From assembly GCF_902806995.1 (NCBI RefSeq), contig NZ_LR777654.1:1116001-1180000 (forward strand): a stretch of DNA of 64,000 bases. Direction: 5' to 3'. Origin of the DNA: Chlamydiifrater volucris. Its GTDB lineage: Bacteria > Chlamydiota > Chlamydiia > Chlamydiales > Chlamydiaceae. Below the pieces are notes generated by a model. The model ran no database searches and was not told the origin of the DNA. It saw only the letters and a program-made list of their open reading frames with translations. Both the position numbers and the translations under genes were made by a program. Shown piece by piece: positions 42,572 through 55,007 of this stretch. The number at the start of each line of letters is the position of its first letter. Within the stretch, counting starts at the first letter, position 1.

Positions 42572-44434
42572 TTAATTCATTTGATAAAGAGAAATTTTTG
42601 TCTCAGAAAGATGTTTAGTTTTTATTGCATCTTCAAATAGTTCAACGAGCGAATTTCCTCGCACTGGATGCAACGAATCAGACAAAAAAGGAGCAATCTC
42701 CTCTGCAAGGTTTACAGTAAAACTTTCGCTTGCACTAACGATGATGATTGCATCTTCAGAAGAAAGGACATGTTTAGAAGAGAACGAAATTTCTTTGCAT
42801 GTAGAATTTTTTCTCAAAAAAATTTTAGGCTGAGTTTCTCCAAAAAAAGATAGGTCTACAGATTTCTCTTTAAGGTCGAAGTCAATGATGACAAAGCTTA
42901 CTGAATGGTTTGCCGATACAAGCGTCTGAAGATTGGAGAAAATTTTGGATCCGATTTCTTGAATATTTGAGGTCGTACTAGCTTCTGCTAGGAAGAGACT
43001 TTTTGCTGACAGAGCATATAAATATGAAGGTAGGCCCTTATCTGCAGAATATCCTATAGCTCCTACAAGATGAGGTTCAGAACTGGAATTTTCTCTTTTG
43101 ATCCAGCCTTCGAAATGACCTCTTTGGGCAAGTTGATCTGATTTATTAGAAAATTTTTGGATCCCGTCCTTAAACGAATAATGGGAAGAAAGTAAAGAGA
43201 TCTGTAAAGACTGCAAAAGAGATAATTCGTTGCGTAAAGCTTGGTTAGCTCGCCATTCTTTATCTGCTTTTTCCATGGAAATAAGCAGTCTGAGCAGTGT
43301 GCAATTGAATACATTGCCGAGGTCATTAACCTCATAACCATACTTATCTGGTTCGAAACGAACATTATAGTTGCCCTTCCAAGCAGCTTCCATGCACGTT
43401 GTTAGTTCTTGTAAAGGTCTGCTAACTTTTTTGTTTAATCTTGTTAACAGGAACGCCATTAAGGAGAAGGTGATAATGTAAAAAGTGATGATAATTATAG
43501 GTAATCGGAAGGTTGACAAAAGAAATTGAGATAATGGTAAGAGAGACAGTGTATAAGTGTTCTCTATGGGCAGTTTATCTAATAGGAACCCTAGGTAATG
43601 TTTTCCATGGATTTTAGTTGCTACTAGTTTACTGTGTTTCATGAGCCTAGGCGTATAGATGGGAATAGCTGTAGATGGATCTTTAGATTTAATATTCGGA
43701 AATCCATCGACTGCGCTTTCAAAAGTATAAGGGAAATATTCAAAACCTAGCTCCTTAGGAAGAAATTCTGAGGAGCTTAGAAGGATTTCTCCTCGATGAT
43801 TTACAAGTAAAATATCACCATGGGAAAGAGTGATATTTTGAAAAAGCTCCTTTTGTAGGTTTTTCAATTTCTGAAAAGAGATGAGGAACCCTGAGAGCGA
43901 ACTCGTGGAAAATCCATTTTTTGGAGTATCTATTTCTTCGACTATGACAATATAAGGGATTTTTTCCTCAGATTTCGCGTTAGATATGGTGGTGATAAAT
44001 GTCATGCCAGCATATCTGAATAACTTACTCCTTAAAGAGTTTTTTTGAGAGAGATTAAAGACAAATGGGTCGTTAGGGTTTTTTGCCCATACTTTGCCTG
44101 TTTTGCTATCTAATAAGCACAATTCAAAGGAATCAGAAACTTCAGATAGCTCGGAAGATACTGTGGAAAAGAGGGCCTGTTCTTGGGTTGAAACAGTAAG
44201 TTCTTTTAGAGCAATAGTATTTGCGATTCTTTCTAAGAATAATTTTTTAAATGATAAAACCTTCTTTATTTCTAAGCTTAAGTTGGTTGCATGAGTTCGA
44301 AAACATTGCTCTGTCGAGTCCAAAGATTCAGAAAAAGAGAAGAGAGTGAAGATTCCTAAGTTTAAAACTAAAGGAATAGGGATGATGATAAAAAGGAATA
44401 GTAAAATTCGACTAGTAAAAGTTTGTTTGGGCAT
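42572..44434 (-). CDS. Degenerate RsbU-like membrane protein (CT589-like)
   Basis: 620 residues with the same layout as the rsbU neighbour: membrane helix at about 8-30, a periplasmic sensor region (about 35-295), a second helix (about 303-325), a HAMP-like linker with NKKVSRPLQELTTCMEAAW, and a C-terminal PP2C-like region. The metal-binding PP2C motifs present in RsbU (GGDFFD, DASGKG, SDGVTEA, DDIT) are missing here. I infer a pseudophosphatase or sensor partner. It starts six bases after rsbU, so the two are cotranscribed. Confidence 0.82.
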   Translation of the reverse strand: MPKQTFTSRILLFLFIIIPIPLVLNLGIFTLFSFSESLDSTEQCFRTHATNLSLEIKKVLSFKKLFLERIANTIALKELTVSTQEQALFSTVSSELSEVSDSFELCLLDSKTGKVWAKNPNDPFVFNLSQKNSLRSKLFRYAGMTFITTISNAKSEEKIPYIVIVEEIDTPKNGFSTSSLSGFLISFQKLKNLQKELFQNITLSHGDILLVNHRGEILLSSSEFLPKELGFEYFPYTFESAVDGFPNIKSKDPSTAIPIYTPRLMKHSKLVATKIHGKHYLGFLLDKLPIENTYTLSLLPLSQFLLSTFRLPIIIITFYIITFSLMAFLLTRLNKKVSRPLQELTTCMEAAWKGNYNVRFEPDKYGYEVNDLGNVFNCTLLRLLISMEKADKEWRANQALRNELSLLQSLQISLLSSHYSFKDGIQKFSNKSDQLAQRGHFEGWIKRENSSSEPHLVGAIGYSADKGLPSYLYALSAKSLFLAEASTTSNIQEIGSKIFSNLQTLVSANHSVSFVIIDFDLKEKSVDLSFFGETQPKIFLRKNSTCKEISFSSKHVLSSEDAIIIVSASESFTVNLAEEIAPFLSDSLHPVRGNSLVELFEDAIKTKHLSETKISLYQMN

Positions 44435-44440
44435 AGTTCT

Positions 44441-46312
44441 TTAGAGAAATTTAAAGATAAACAAAGTTATATCATCATGTTGGGGATGATCTTCAGCAAA
44501 GTTTTTAATTTCCGAAAGGATAGACGAGGAGAGCTCTTTGGGTGACAGTTTATAATATCTTTCCAAGCATTGCTGTAATCTTTGCTCTCCGAACAAGAGA
44601 TCTTTGTTATTATGGGCTTCTGTAACACCATCGGAATATAGTGTAATTACAGAACCTTTTTGAGGTTTCAGTGTTGATACCGGAAATATGGGCACATCGG
44701 GAACAAATCCCAAGGCCATTCCTGGGTGATAAAGCGTTTGTATCACACCTTCTGGGGAGATATAATATCCGGGGTTGTGCCCACAAGAGTAGTAGTCGAT
44801 GATTCCGGAAGAATGTGTGTATCGATAGATACATAGAGTGACAAACATGCCTGTTTCTTCTGTGAAAGGGAAAAAGGTTACAGCAGTTTTTTTTACTGCC
44901 TCTTCTATAGAAGATAGTTCCATGAGGAACGTCTTTAGCATATTCTTCAAAAATAGAGAGTGCCCGCAAGCATTGACGCCCTTCCCTGAAGCATCGGCTA
45001 TTACGACAAAAAATTGTGCTTGCTCGCCCTCACCTTTTACAAAAACATCAAAAAAGTCTCCTCCAACAGTAGTTGCTGGAGAAAAATTATAAGTGGTTGC
45101 TATTCCCGGATATGTGGGGATGGAGCTTGGCAAGAGGCTGCGTTGGGCTTGTTCTCCTAGTTGTAACTCTTGTAGAGCGGATTCTTTTTTGTGAAAGTTT
45201 TTTTCTGCCAGTTTTTGCTGAGTAGAGAGATTTTGGATGAGGTCATTGAAGATAGTGCCCAATCGGTTAATTTCAAAACCAAATTTTGTTGCTGTGTAAG
45301 GGGTAGAATTGTCTACATAGCGAGTTTGAGTCATTACTGTGGCCAACTTGCGAATAGGGTAGGAAAGAATTTTAGCTATGCTATAAGCGAATAATCCTCC
45401 CAAAACGATAAAAAGTAGATAAGCACAATATAGAAGTATTCTTATTTTCAATGGTTTTAGAAGTTGATCTCTAGGACAATAGGAAAGAAGAGAAATTTCA
45501 AGTTCTGGAATTTCTTCTATGAATCCCCACATTTCCTGGTTGCTATGGTGAAATTTTATAAAAGAAGTACCTAGTTTCAAGGTGTCAATGGTTAAGTGTT
45601 TGGACGGTCGTATATTGGAGGAAGGTTTTGTCAGCTGGTGTAAAAAAAGAGTAGGATCAGAGGCTTTGATAATTAACCCATCTTGAGTGATGACAGCTGT
45701 TTGGATAATAAAGTTTTCTTGCTGACCGATTAGGAGATCTTGGAAAAATTTTTCTGCACTGTAAGTTGTTAATAATACTCCCTCTAATTTTTTAGAGAAC
45801 TTATTATAAATATTAGATGAAGAGGAGACTACGATAGCTTTTTCAATATCTGAGTAAGACACTGAAATTTGAAAAGGTTCGTTCAAAGAAGTTTTTAGGG
45901 CTTGTTGTTGCCCAATTTTTTCTATCCGTGTTGAGGCTATAATGGAACCTGATAGTGACGTAGGATGGCTACTTTCGAGATCAATTTTAATCAGAGATAG
46001 TTCGCTATATACTTCTTGAAATAAGTGGTGCATTTCCTGACTTAAAGATAGATCTGGTGAAGAAGGGAAGCGTTCATCTAGATCTAAAGCATCAGATAAA
46101 AATGATAATGCATTTCTTGACAAAGGAACAATTTTAGTTACCGTCGAGACCTTGAATGCTGAATCTTCTCTTAGTACTGTGGCAGCGGAAGACAAGGTTT
46201 TTTGGTATCGGGACTTCGCCAGCAGGAAGATGTTTACCCCCAGAGGGGTAATTATTGCCACGCTGCAGGCGAGCCAAAGGCGGAAACCTATCGTTCTTGT
46301 GAAGGGGATCAT
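44441..46312 (-). CDS. rsbU: Sigma-regulatory PP2C phosphatase RsbU
   Basis: 623 residues. Helix 1 (about 10-30), a periplasmic ligand-sensing region (to about 290), helix 2 (about 297-320), HAMP (YPIRKLATVMTQTRY...), then a SpoIIE/PP2C phosphatase domain with intact acidic motifs: TTVGGDFFDVF, VVIADASGKGVNA, GHNPGYYISPEG, LYSDGVTEAH and HDDITLFIF. In Chlamydia, RsbU dephosphorylates RsbV in a partner-switching pathway thought to control the major sigma factor or an alternative, possibly sensing TCA intermediates. Matches CT588. Confidence 0.93.
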   Translation of the reverse strand: MIPFTRTIGFRLWLACSVAIITPLGVNIFLLAKSRYQKTLSSAATVLREDSAFKVSTVTKIVPLSRNALSFLSDALDLDERFPSSPDLSLSQEMHHLFQEVYSELSLIKIDLESSHPTSLSGSIIASTRIEKIGQQQALKTSLNEPFQISVSYSDIEKAIVVSSSSNIYNKFSKKLEGVLLTTYSAEKFFQDLLIGQQENFIIQTAVITQDGLIIKASDPTLFLHQLTKPSSNIRPSKHLTIDTLKLGTSFIKFHHSNQEMWGFIEEIPELEISLLSYCPRDQLLKPLKIRILLYCAYLLFIVLGGLFAYSIAKILSYPIRKLATVMTQTRYVDNSTPYTATKFGFEINRLGTIFNDLIQNLSTQQKLAEKNFHKKESALQELQLGEQAQRSLLPSSIPTYPGIATTYNFSPATTVGGDFFDVFVKGEGEQAQFFVVIADASGKGVNACGHSLFLKNMLKTFLMELSSIEEAVKKTAVTFFPFTEETGMFVTLCIYRYTHSSGIIDYYSCGHNPGYYISPEGVIQTLYHPGMALGFVPDVPIFPVSTLKPQKGSVITLYSDGVTEAHNNKDLLFGEQRLQQCLERYYKLSPKELSSSILSEIKNFAEDHPQHDDITLFIFKFL

Positions 46313-46411
46313 ATCCGCATGATAGGAAAAGATAAAAAAAATAGTTAGAGGAAAAAGTTCGGAGTCTTTAAAAAAACTCCGAACAGAGAAAAAATGAAGA
46401 TAAAAGAAGCG

Positions 46412-47698
<1,287 letters not shown>

Positions 47699-47701
47699 TC
47701 A

Positions 47702-49684
47702 TCATTGTTTATACAACAAGAATTCCTTGTATTTTTGAACTAAATCTCTGTAGTAAGCCGCTTCTTCAAAAAGAAATTTTTGAGCAGCATCTTTCATTTG
47801 TTTTTCATATTTTTTTATGATTCTCTCCAGTTCTTCATTAGAGAGAACAGATAGATCTTCCTCCGATCCTTTATTTTTTGTCGTTTCTTTTTTAGGAATC
47901 AAAGAGGATGCAATTTCTTTGATGATAGGCTTAGGGACAATTCCATGTTTTTTATTGTAGGCCTGTTGTATTTCTCTTCGCCTTTGAGTTTCTGTTAAAG
48001 TTTGAGATATGGATTCTGTTATCATATCGGCATAAAGAATTGCTTTGCCTGAAACATTTCTTGCTGCCCTGCCGCAAAACTGCATAAGGGAAGAGAAACT
48101 TCTCAAAAACCCTTCTTTGTCTGCGTCTAGGATAGCGATCAAAGATACCTCAGGCAGGTCTATACCTTCCCTTAGCAGATTAACACCTATCAGGACATCA
48201 ATGAACCCTTTTCTCAGATCAGCAAGGATTTCTGATCGTTCGGCGGTTTCTATTCCTGAGTGCAGATACGCAGATCGAATATTTAAATTAGATAAGTAAG
48301 AAGCAATATCCTCAGCAAGTTTTTTTGTGAGGGATACAACGATGATTTTTTCGTGAAGATTTTTTTGTAAACGAGAACGGATTTCTTCTAATAAATCGTC
48401 AATTTGTCCTGTAGCCGCCCGAACCTCAATTTCTGGATCAGGAATTCCTGTGGGACGAATTACTTGTTCAACAATGAGCCCAGAACTTTTTGCTATCTCT
48501 TCTTCACCTGGGGTAGCGGAAACGTAAACAACCTTACGAAAATATTTGTAGGCTTCGTCAAAAGTTAAAGGTCTATTGTCATAAGCGGAAGGCAAACGAA
48601 ATCCAAACTCTACCAAGGATTGCTTCCGGGATCTATCTCCGTGATACATAGCTCGAATTTGCGGTAAAGTTCTATGAGATTCATCAACAATTAACAAAAA
48701 ATCTTTAGGGAAATAATCTAAGAGGCAACAAGGGGGAGAACCTGCTGGTAACCCTGTGAAATGCGAGGAGTAGTTCTCTATACCCTTACAAAAACCTATT
48801 TCCCTGATCATTTCCATATCATATTTTGTTCGATTGAAAAGGCGTTCCCTTTCTATCGGACGATCTTCGAAGAAAAGTAGCCTATCTTCCAGTTCTGCTG
48901 CAATGGATCGCAAAGCTTTTTCTCGCACTTCTTCAGGTGTGACGTAATGAGAGCCGGGGAATAAAGTAATTTCTTGTAAAGTTTTGATGAGAGAGAAGTT
49001 AGCAGGGTGTAAAAGAAGAATAGTTTCTAATTCGTCATCACAAAACTCTAAGCGTAAAGAATACTGAGTGTCATAAGCAGGAACTATATCTAAAATACTT
49101 CCTGTCTCCCTAAAGGATCCCCTTTCAGGAACGGTGTCTGTAGCTCGATAGTGCATCTCCGCAAGCTGAGTTAACAACTGATCTCTGGGGTACGTGTGGC
49201 CTACGTGAAAGGAAATACTCATTGCCAAATAATACTCTGGAGATCCTATGCCGTAAATACAGGAAACAGAGGCAACGATAATGGTATCTTTCCTAGAAAG
49301 CAACGAGCGTGTAGCTGAAAGTCTGAGTTTATCTATTTCATCATTTATCAGAAGGCTTTTTTCTATGTAAGTGTCACTTCGCGCAATGTAGGCTTCTGGC
49401 TGGTAGTAATCGTAGTACGAAACGAAATACTCGACGGCATTAGTAGGGAAGAATTCTTTAAATTCCAAATACAACTGAGCCGCTAATGTTTTGTTATGAG
49501 CGAGAACAAGGGTAGGAAGACCTATTTGAGTTATGACGTTGGCAACAGTGAACGTTTTTCCCGACCCCGTAACGCCTTTGAGGACTTGTGCAGGCCTTCC
49601 TGCTTGCAAGCCTTCCACCAAAGATTTTATGGCTTCTGGTTGGTCTCCGCAAGGGGAATAAGAACTATTGAGCGAGAAACCCAT
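47702..49684 (-). CDS. uvrB: Excinuclease ABC subunit B
   Basis: 660 residues; damage verification helicase of nucleotide excision repair. Walker A GVTGSGKT near residue 40, the beta-hairpin [13 protein letters not shown], Walker [15 protein letters not shown], helicase motif [10 protein letters not shown], and the C-terminal UVR domain (about 620-655) that binds UvrC. Lies between trpS and eno. Confidence 0.98.
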   Translation of the reverse strand: MGFSLNSSYSPCGDQPEAIKSLVEGLQAGRPAQVLKGVTGSGKTFTVANVITQIGLPTLVLAHNKTLAAQLYLEFKEFFPTNAVEYFVSYYDYYQPEAYIARSDTYIEKSLLINDEIDKLRLSATRSLLSRKDTIIVASVSCIYGIGSPEYYLAMSISFHVGHTYPRDQLLTQLAEMHYRATDTVPERGSFRETGSILDIVPAYDTQYSLRLEFCDDELETILLLHPANFSLIKTLQEITLFPGSHYVTPEEVREKALRSIAAELEDRLLFFEDRPIERERLFNRTKYDMEMIREIGFCKGIENYSSHFTGLPAGSPPCCLLDYFPKDFLLIVDESHRTLPQIRAMYHGDRSRKQSLVEFGFRLPSAYDNRPLTFDEAYKYFRKVVYVSATPGEEEIAKSSGLIVEQVIRPTGIPDPEIEVRAATGQIDDLLEEIRSRLQKNLHEKIIVVSLTKKLAEDIASYLSNLNIRSAYLHSGIETAERSEILADLRKGFIDVLIGVNLLREGIDLPEVSLIAILDADKEGFLRSFSSLMQFCGRAARNVSGKAILYADMITESISQTLTETQRRREIQQAYNKKHGIVPKPIIKEIASSLIPKKETTKNKGSEEDLSVLSNEELERIIKKYEKQMKDAAQKFLFEEAAYYRDLVQKYKEFLLYKQ

Positions 49685-49693
49685 GAAATCTTT

Positions 49694-50731
49694 TTACCGA
49701 TTGAAGAGCAGCTGGTGCCAGTGTCTGCTAAATCCTATAGCTTCACGGACTTCAGCCATTGTTTCTTTAGCTATTTTGGACATTGTTTCTGTCCCTTTGG
49801 CTACAGCTTCTTTTATGAGAACTGGGTTGGCTAGCAGAGCTTCACGCTTTTCTCTGAAGGGAGACAGAAACTTAATTATTTCTTCTGCTAAACGATCTTT
49901 GACTTCAATATCCTTGATACAGCCTCTTCGATATCGCTCTTTAAATTCACTAACCTCATCAGGATCGGAATTAAACAGATCATGGTAAATGAACACGGGA
50001 TTGCCTTCTACTCGACCAGGGGTTGTTGCGTGGATGCGATTAGGATCCGTGTACATGCTACGCACTTTCTTACGTATAGCAGTGTCGTCATCGCTTAAAA
50101 ATATGGCGTTATTAGCAGATTTGCTCATTTTTCCCTGACCGTCAATGCCTACCAGGGATGACAACTCTCCTTGCAAAACTTGAGGCTCGGGGAAAATGCT
50201 TCCGTATAACCGATTAAATTTTCTGGCGATATCCCTCGTAAGCTCTATATGGGACTCGTTATCTTTGCCTACAGGAACAACTTGGGCTTTAGCTAACAAG
50301 ATGTCAGCACTCTGTAGGACAGGGTAGCCTGCCAAACCAAAAGGAATGCTGGCCTCGTCTATGGCGGCATTAGCAGCCATCTCCTTAATGCTAGGAATTA
50401 CTGTTAACCGATTCAGGGACACTAACATAGAGAGCAACAACTGCAATTCATAAATTTCGGGGATGGCTGATTGCAAATACAGCGTGGTTTTATCTGGATC
50501 TATACCGACTGCCAACCAGTCCGCTACAACATCATGGATATGCTGGTCTATTAGGGCTAGATCTTCTTTCCGTTGCTTAGTTGTTAGACAGTGTAGATCT
50601 GCTATTAGCAAAAAACAAGAGTAACGCTCGTCACCTTGCAAGGCCAGGCGACTCTTCAAAGACCCCACCCAGTGTCCAAGATGAAGCTTTCCCGTGGGTC
50701 TATCGCCTGTCAATACACGAATTTTTTTCAT
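49694..50731 (-). CDS. trpS: Tryptophanyl-tRNA synthetase
   Basis: 345 residues from the ATG at 50731 ([14 protein letters not shown]), the conserved family start; a TTG at 50767 would overlap the CT584-like gene. Class I motifs: HIGH-type GKLHLGHW and KMSKS in [10 protein letters not shown]. Charges tRNA-Trp. No clear ribosome site; translation may be coupled to the upstream gene, which ends eight bases before. Confidence 0.96.
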   Translation of the reverse strand: MKKIRVLTGDRPTGKLHLGHWVGSLKSRLALQGDERYSCFLLIADLHCLTTKQRKEDLALIDQHIHDVVADWLAVGIDPDKTTLYLQSAIPEIYELQLLLSMLVSLNRLTVIPSIKEMAANAAIDEASIPFGLAGYPVLQSADILLAKAQVVPVGKDNESHIELTRDIARKFNRLYGSIFPEPQVLQGELSSLVGIDGQGKMSKSANNAIFLSDDDTAIRKKVRSMYTDPNRIHATTPGRVEGNPVFIYHDLFNSDPDEVSEFKERYRRGCIKDIEVKDRLAEEIIKFLSPFREKREALLANPVLIKEAVAKGTETMSKIAKETMAEVREAIGFSRHWHQLLFNR

Positions 50732-50738
50732 TGAGGAG

Positions 50739-51296
50739 TTATTTAAGGCTTTTTGATAATTCTTCAAGATAATTCTTTAGAGACAAGATATCCTCGCTAA
50801 TCTCTGCAAGATTTTTTTCCCCAGCAGGATTCTTCTGTGCTTCCATGAGACGCGCAATGAAATGGCGGATAAGGTGACAAGTATTTTGAACATCCGTCAT
50901 AAGTAAAAACTCTTGACCATCCACTCTAGCCAACCTGTTCAAAAAAACGCAACGATCTTGTTGGGCTATCATATCGGAAGTGACAAAATTAATGAATTCC
51001 CCGCGTTCATGGACATCCTTAGCCACTCGAATGGGCATCATGAACTCACTGATGAGCGCGTGAGCAGCAGTTTGTTGCTTGGCCGGCAGTTCTTTTGTTA
51101 ATTTTCCATTAATAAGGAGTTCAAAGAAAAAGTTTGCCTTTTCCTGGTCATTTTCTGAGCAATTGAAAACAACATTCTGCACTTCACGAAAAGTTGTGTA
51201 CCCGACAGGAGTGGCGAAGATCCGCTTCAAGTTCCCTTCAATGAGAAGAAAAACATTGTCTTCCAAAGCAATCTGGTTTGCGGTCTTTTGTGCCAT
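50739..51296 (-). CDS. CT584-like type III secretion protein
   Basis: 185 residues, mostly helical, no signal peptide. I recognise the chlamydial CT584 family (start [21 protein letters not shown]), proposed from structure and interaction work as a type III needle-tip or needle-associated protein; the assignment in the literature is not settled. AGGAG precedes the ATG. Operon order thrS-parA-CT583-CT584-trpS is conserved. Confidence 0.9.
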   Translation of the reverse strand: MAQKTANQIALEDNVFLLIEGNLKRIFATPVGYTTFREVQNVVFNCSENDQEKANFFFELLINGKLTKELPAKQQTAAHALISEFMMPIRVAKDVHERGEFINFVTSDMIAQQDRCVFLNRLARVDGQEFLLMTDVQNTCHLIRHFIARLMEAQKNPAGEKNLAEISEDILSLKNYLEELSKSLK

Positions 51297-51305
51297 ATCT
51301 ATCTC

Positions 51306-52073
51306 CTAGTCGTCTGAAGTAAGCCCATTTGTAATCGTTTCAAGCTTTTTTAGCAATTTATTAAGCTTAGAGAATTTTTGTTTGGAAGCTTTCTGGGGCG
51401 TTTCTTGCAATAGTAAGGAGGCTTTTTCTAAATGTTTTATTGCTGCGGAGAGAAGGCATGTTCTTCGAGCATCAGATTCCTCTAAAGGAAATTCCCTGCG
51501 GATTAAAGATAAAATTTGATCTTTAGTTTCTCCGCAGTAGTTGCGAATGATTTCCTCCTTCTTTTCCTTCGAGCCATTACGAGAAGCTAAAGTGTAGAGA
51601 GCTTGCTTGGGCATTTTTTCAGCTTCTTTTTTTAGGGCGTCCGGAAGGGAACTATAAAGCTCGTAATAGACTAGAAAATTATAAGGAGTTTGCCTATTGC
51701 CGTAAGCAAACAATAACCAGGCAGAAAAAGCGCCTTCACGATATTTTTTTAGGAGCTCTCTTGCCTTGCTAATGCGCTCCCCGTGTAACAGAATAGCTTG
51801 TCTATGAATTTCTTTGACTTCTGCTGACAGGGAAAGCAGAGTCGGGAGGTCTGAGGTTTTTTCTGAAGAGTTTTCTTTCGGGGAGTATTTTGTAAGAATA
51901 TGTTGCAGATGATCACAGTCTTCTTGGGAGAGCTGTCTTGTTTGAAAAATCCCAGAGAAAGGGGATAAATCTCCTTCTATCCGTTTATGAACAAGATCGC
52001 GCATCTTTTGAGATCTTTGATCATTGGGCTTTTTTTTAAACCTGCCCTCGAGAATAGTCTTCAAATTTGTCAT
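51306..52073 (-). CDS. pGP6-D-like protein (CT583-like)
   Basis: 255 residues, basic and helical. It resembles the chlamydial plasmid protein pGP6-D, of which a chromosomal paralogue (CT583) is known; function unclear. It directly follows the ParA gene with a seven-base gap, the same order as pgp5-pgp6 on the chlamydial plasmid. Confidence 0.82.
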   Translation of the reverse strand: MTNLKTILEGRFKKKPNDQRSQKMRDLVHKRIEGDLSPFSGIFQTRQLSQEDCDHLQHILTKYSPKENSSEKTSDLPTLLSLSAEVKEIHRQAILLHGERISKARELLKKYREGAFSAWLLFAYGNRQTPYNFLVYYELYSSLPDALKKEAEKMPKQALYTLASRNGSKEKKEEIIRNYCGETKDQILSLIRREFPLEESDARRTCLLSAAIKHLEKASLLLQETPQKASKQKFSKLNKLLKKLETITNGLTSDD

Positions 52074-52080
52074 GTGATAG

Positions 52081-52845
52081 CTAATCCTTTAGGAGAGATA
52101 ACAATTCATCTGTTAGCTCTAAATAATCCGCTGAAGCTCTCCCTGCAGGAGCCGTTACAAACACGGGTTTGCCTCGTATAGCGGCCTCAGATACTGTAAT
52201 GTCCCTACGAACTTTAGCATTTAAAAGTTTCCCTGGGAAAGTTTTTTGAATCAGCTGGGTGAAAGCTTCGTTATTTTTTCCTCTATGGTTCCAGAAAGAT
52301 AGAGCCACTCCTAGAACAGACAGAGGGTGTCTTGAAGATATTCCACTAATGAAATCTGCCAATCTCTCTAATCCCTTTACGCTGTAGAATTCTGGAGTGG
52401 CACATATGAGGGCATAGTTCGCAGCGATTAACGCGGACTCTGTTAACCAGCAAAGGGAGGGAGGGGTATCGATGATGACATAGTCATAAGAGGACTCCAA
52501 TTTAAGCAAAACATGCTTCAGCCTTTCGTGAGAGTACCTATCCGCAGCTAGATTGCCAGAAACTTCTATGCGTTCCAACCAAGTGTCAGCCGGAATTAAA
52601 TCCATGTTGGTATCTTCTATAGGCCTAATAACTTCTGAAACGTCCTTTTCTCCTTGCAAGACAACAGCTAGGCTGTCGTGACAATCTGGGTCTAACCCCA
52701 GTCCTGCGGTGAGATTTGCCTGGGCATCAAAGTCTATAAGCAACACCCGAGCTTTGTGATACGTTGCTAAAGCAGCGCCCAGATGCAACGCTGTTGATGT
52801 CTTTGCTGTTCCGCCTTTGAAGCTGTTTACGGCGATAGTTTTCAT
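52081..52845 (-). CDS. ParA/MinD-type ATPase (CT582-like)
   Basis: 254 residues. Deviant Walker A KGGTAKTSTALHLGAAL near residue 10, Walker A' LLIDFDAQANLTAGLG and Walker B YVIIDTPPSL. ParA-type partition/positioning ATPase related to plasmid pGP5-D. No ParB gene is adjacent; the neighbour is the pGP6-D-like gene. Twelve bases after thrS. Confidence 0.93.
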   Translation of the reverse strand: MKTIAVNSFKGGTAKTSTALHLGAALATYHKARVLLIDFDAQANLTAGLGLDPDCHDSLAVVLQGEKDVSEVIRPIEDTNMDLIPADTWLERIEVSGNLAADRYSHERLKHVLLKLESSYDYVIIDTPPSLCWLTESALIAANYALICATPEFYSVKGLERLADFISGISSRHPLSVLGVALSFWNHRGKNNEAFTQLIQKTFPGKLLNAKVRRDITVSEAAIRGKPVFVTAPAGRASADYLELTDELLSLLKD

Positions 52846-52857
52846 ATCTCTCCTTGT

Positions 52858-54771
52858 CTAGATCAAAGCATGGAGGCTTTTGTTGTCTCTTTCTAAGCTA
52901 ATAACAGAGATGAATTCTTCAAGATTTTTCTCGCCGATAACACGATTGTCTCTGGTTCGGATAGAAATCGTCTGATTTTCACACTCTTTGTCCCCTAAAG
53001 TTAACATATAGTTGACTTGCATATTTTGTGCGTTACGGATTTTTTTGCTTACAGACTCGTTAGAATCATCCAATGTAGCTATAATATTTTGTTCGTGGAG
53101 TTTTTGTAATACAATTTTACCAAAATCGGCATGTCTGTCAGCAACGGTGACAATGCGGACTTGCTCTGGACTTAGCCACAAAGGAAACCTTCCTTTGAAA
53201 TGTTCTATGAGTATTCCTAAGAATCGCTCTATCGAACCGAATAAGGCTCGGTGTAGCATGATGGGGACTTGTTTTTTCCCTTCTGAGTCTGTGTAATTTA
53301 AATCGAAGCGTTCGGGGAGAAACATATCCAACTGAATTGTTCCGCATTGCCATGTTCGGCCAATAGCATCTTTAACATGAATATCTATCTTTGGACCGTA
53401 AAAAGCGCCTTCTCCAGGGCTTATTTTGAATTCTTTGCCACAGGACTGAAGAGCTCGAGTTAGAGCTTGAGTTGCTAGTTCCCAAATTTCATCGCTGCCG
53501 ATAGTGCTTTTCTCGGGTTTTGTAGATAATTCTAAGTGGTAATCTAATCCGAATGTCCCATACAATTTTTCTACCAATTGCAGAATGGCTAGCGTTTCAT
53601 TTTCCACTTGTTCTGTTGTTAAGAACACGTGGGCATCGTCTTGATGAAAGCTCCGTACACGCATTAAGCCGGACAAAGCTCCGGACGCTTCTTGTCGATG
53701 AACGTGACCTATTTCTGCTACTCGTAAAGGAAAGTCTCGGTAACTGTGCAGAGATGTTTTATAATACAACATACATCCAGGACAATTCATAGGTTTGATA
53801 GCATAGTCATCGTTGTCTATGGACAGAGTGTACATATTTTCTGAATAGTTTTCCCAGTGGCCGGAAATTTCCCATAGTTTTCTATTCAGTAGTTGGGGAG
53901 TTTTTATTTGTAGGTACCCAGCATTTTTGTGGAGGTCTTTCCAAAATTGTATTAAAGCATCCCAAACGATCATTCCTCTAGGGTGAAAGAAAGGCATTCC
54001 TGGAGAAAAGTCTTGCTGAGAGAATAAGTCCAAACGAGATCCTAATACTCTGTGATCTCTCTTTTTAGCTTCTTCCAAAAATTGCAAATGAGCGCGTAAT
54101 TCTTTCGTAGTTGGGAAAGATATGCCATAAACGCGCACTAAGGATGCCTTGGAGGGGTCCCCACGCCAATAGGCTGCGGAAGTTTTTAAGAGTTTAAAGG
54201 CTTTTATTAGTTTGGTTGATGGAAGATGGGGACCTCTACAAAGATCAAAAAACTCTCCTTGGCGGTATCCTGTGATGGAGGAGTCTTCGGAGAGTTCGGC
54301 AATGAGTTCCTTTTTAAAGGGATTATTGGGAAAGGCCTGTGAGGCTTCCACCTTGTTGGAAAAAACTTCTCTCCGTATGGACAAAGATTCTGCGACAATT
54401 TCTGCCATAACGGCCTCTATTTTTGGAAAATCTAATTCGCTTATGGAGACATTAGCAAAATCATAATAGAACCCCTGCTCAATCACTGGGCCAATAGTTG
54501 GTTGTGCTTGGGGCCACAACCTAAGCACTGCTTGAGCCAGTAGATGTGCTGAGGAGTGAAGAAAAATTTCTCTTCCTTCAGGGTCATCAAGAAATATGAA
54601 TCGGATATCATCGTTGGGAGCGAGCACCGTAGAAAGATCTTTTAGCACTCCATTAACGGAAACGCCCACAATTTGGGAGAAATTTGAAGGGTGAACGGTT
54701 TTTGCAAAATCTGCTGCTGTAGAGTTTTCTGCTACTTGGTAAGTTTGCTCTTTATGAAGAACCGTTGTCAT
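52858..54771 (-). CDS. thrS: Threonyl-tRNA synthetase
   Basis: 637 residues from the ATG at 54771; a GTG three codons upstream is an alternative. Domains in order: N-terminal TGS (about 1-60), editing domain with [11 protein letters not shown] and CRGPHLPST, class II catalytic core ([52 protein letters not shown]), anticodon-binding domain to the end. Full length. Confidence 0.97.
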   Translation of the reverse strand: MTTVLHKEQTYQVAENSTAADFAKTVHPSNFSQIVGVSVNGVLKDLSTVLAPNDDIRFIFLDDPEGREIFLHSSAHLLAQAVLRLWPQAQPTIGPVIEQGFYYDFANVSISELDFPKIEAVMAEIVAESLSIRREVFSNKVEASQAFPNNPFKKELIAELSEDSSITGYRQGEFFDLCRGPHLPSTKLIKAFKLLKTSAAYWRGDPSKASLVRVYGISFPTTKELRAHLQFLEEAKKRDHRVLGSRLDLFSQQDFSPGMPFFHPRGMIVWDALIQFWKDLHKNAGYLQIKTPQLLNRKLWEISGHWENYSENMYTLSIDNDDYAIKPMNCPGCMLYYKTSLHSYRDFPLRVAEIGHVHRQEASGALSGLMRVRSFHQDDAHVFLTTEQVENETLAILQLVEKLYGTFGLDYHLELSTKPEKSTIGSDEIWELATQALTRALQSCGKEFKISPGEGAFYGPKIDIHVKDAIGRTWQCGTIQLDMFLPERFDLNYTDSEGKKQVPIMLHRALFGSIERFLGILIEHFKGRFPLWLSPEQVRIVTVADRHADFGKIVLQKLHEQNIIATLDDSNESVSKKIRNAQNMQVNYMLTLGDKECENQTISIRTRDNRVIGEKNLEEFISVISLERDNKSLHALI

Positions 54772-55007
54772 AATATACACCCATTATCTTGCTAAAATTA
54801 AATTACGAACCTAAACAGAAGCTATTCTCTTGAAAGCAAGGAGTCATTGTAAAGAAGAAAGTTTCAAAATAAAAGTACAAAGGTGTGAAGAAAGATTTTT
54901 AAATGGTTTTGTATTTTTTTGTTTAATTTTTAGAAAGAGCTTCTTTCCTGTTCTAAAAACTATTTTTTCGATAAAATGGCGGAGTTTTTTGGAGCCAAGA
55001 GATTTTT

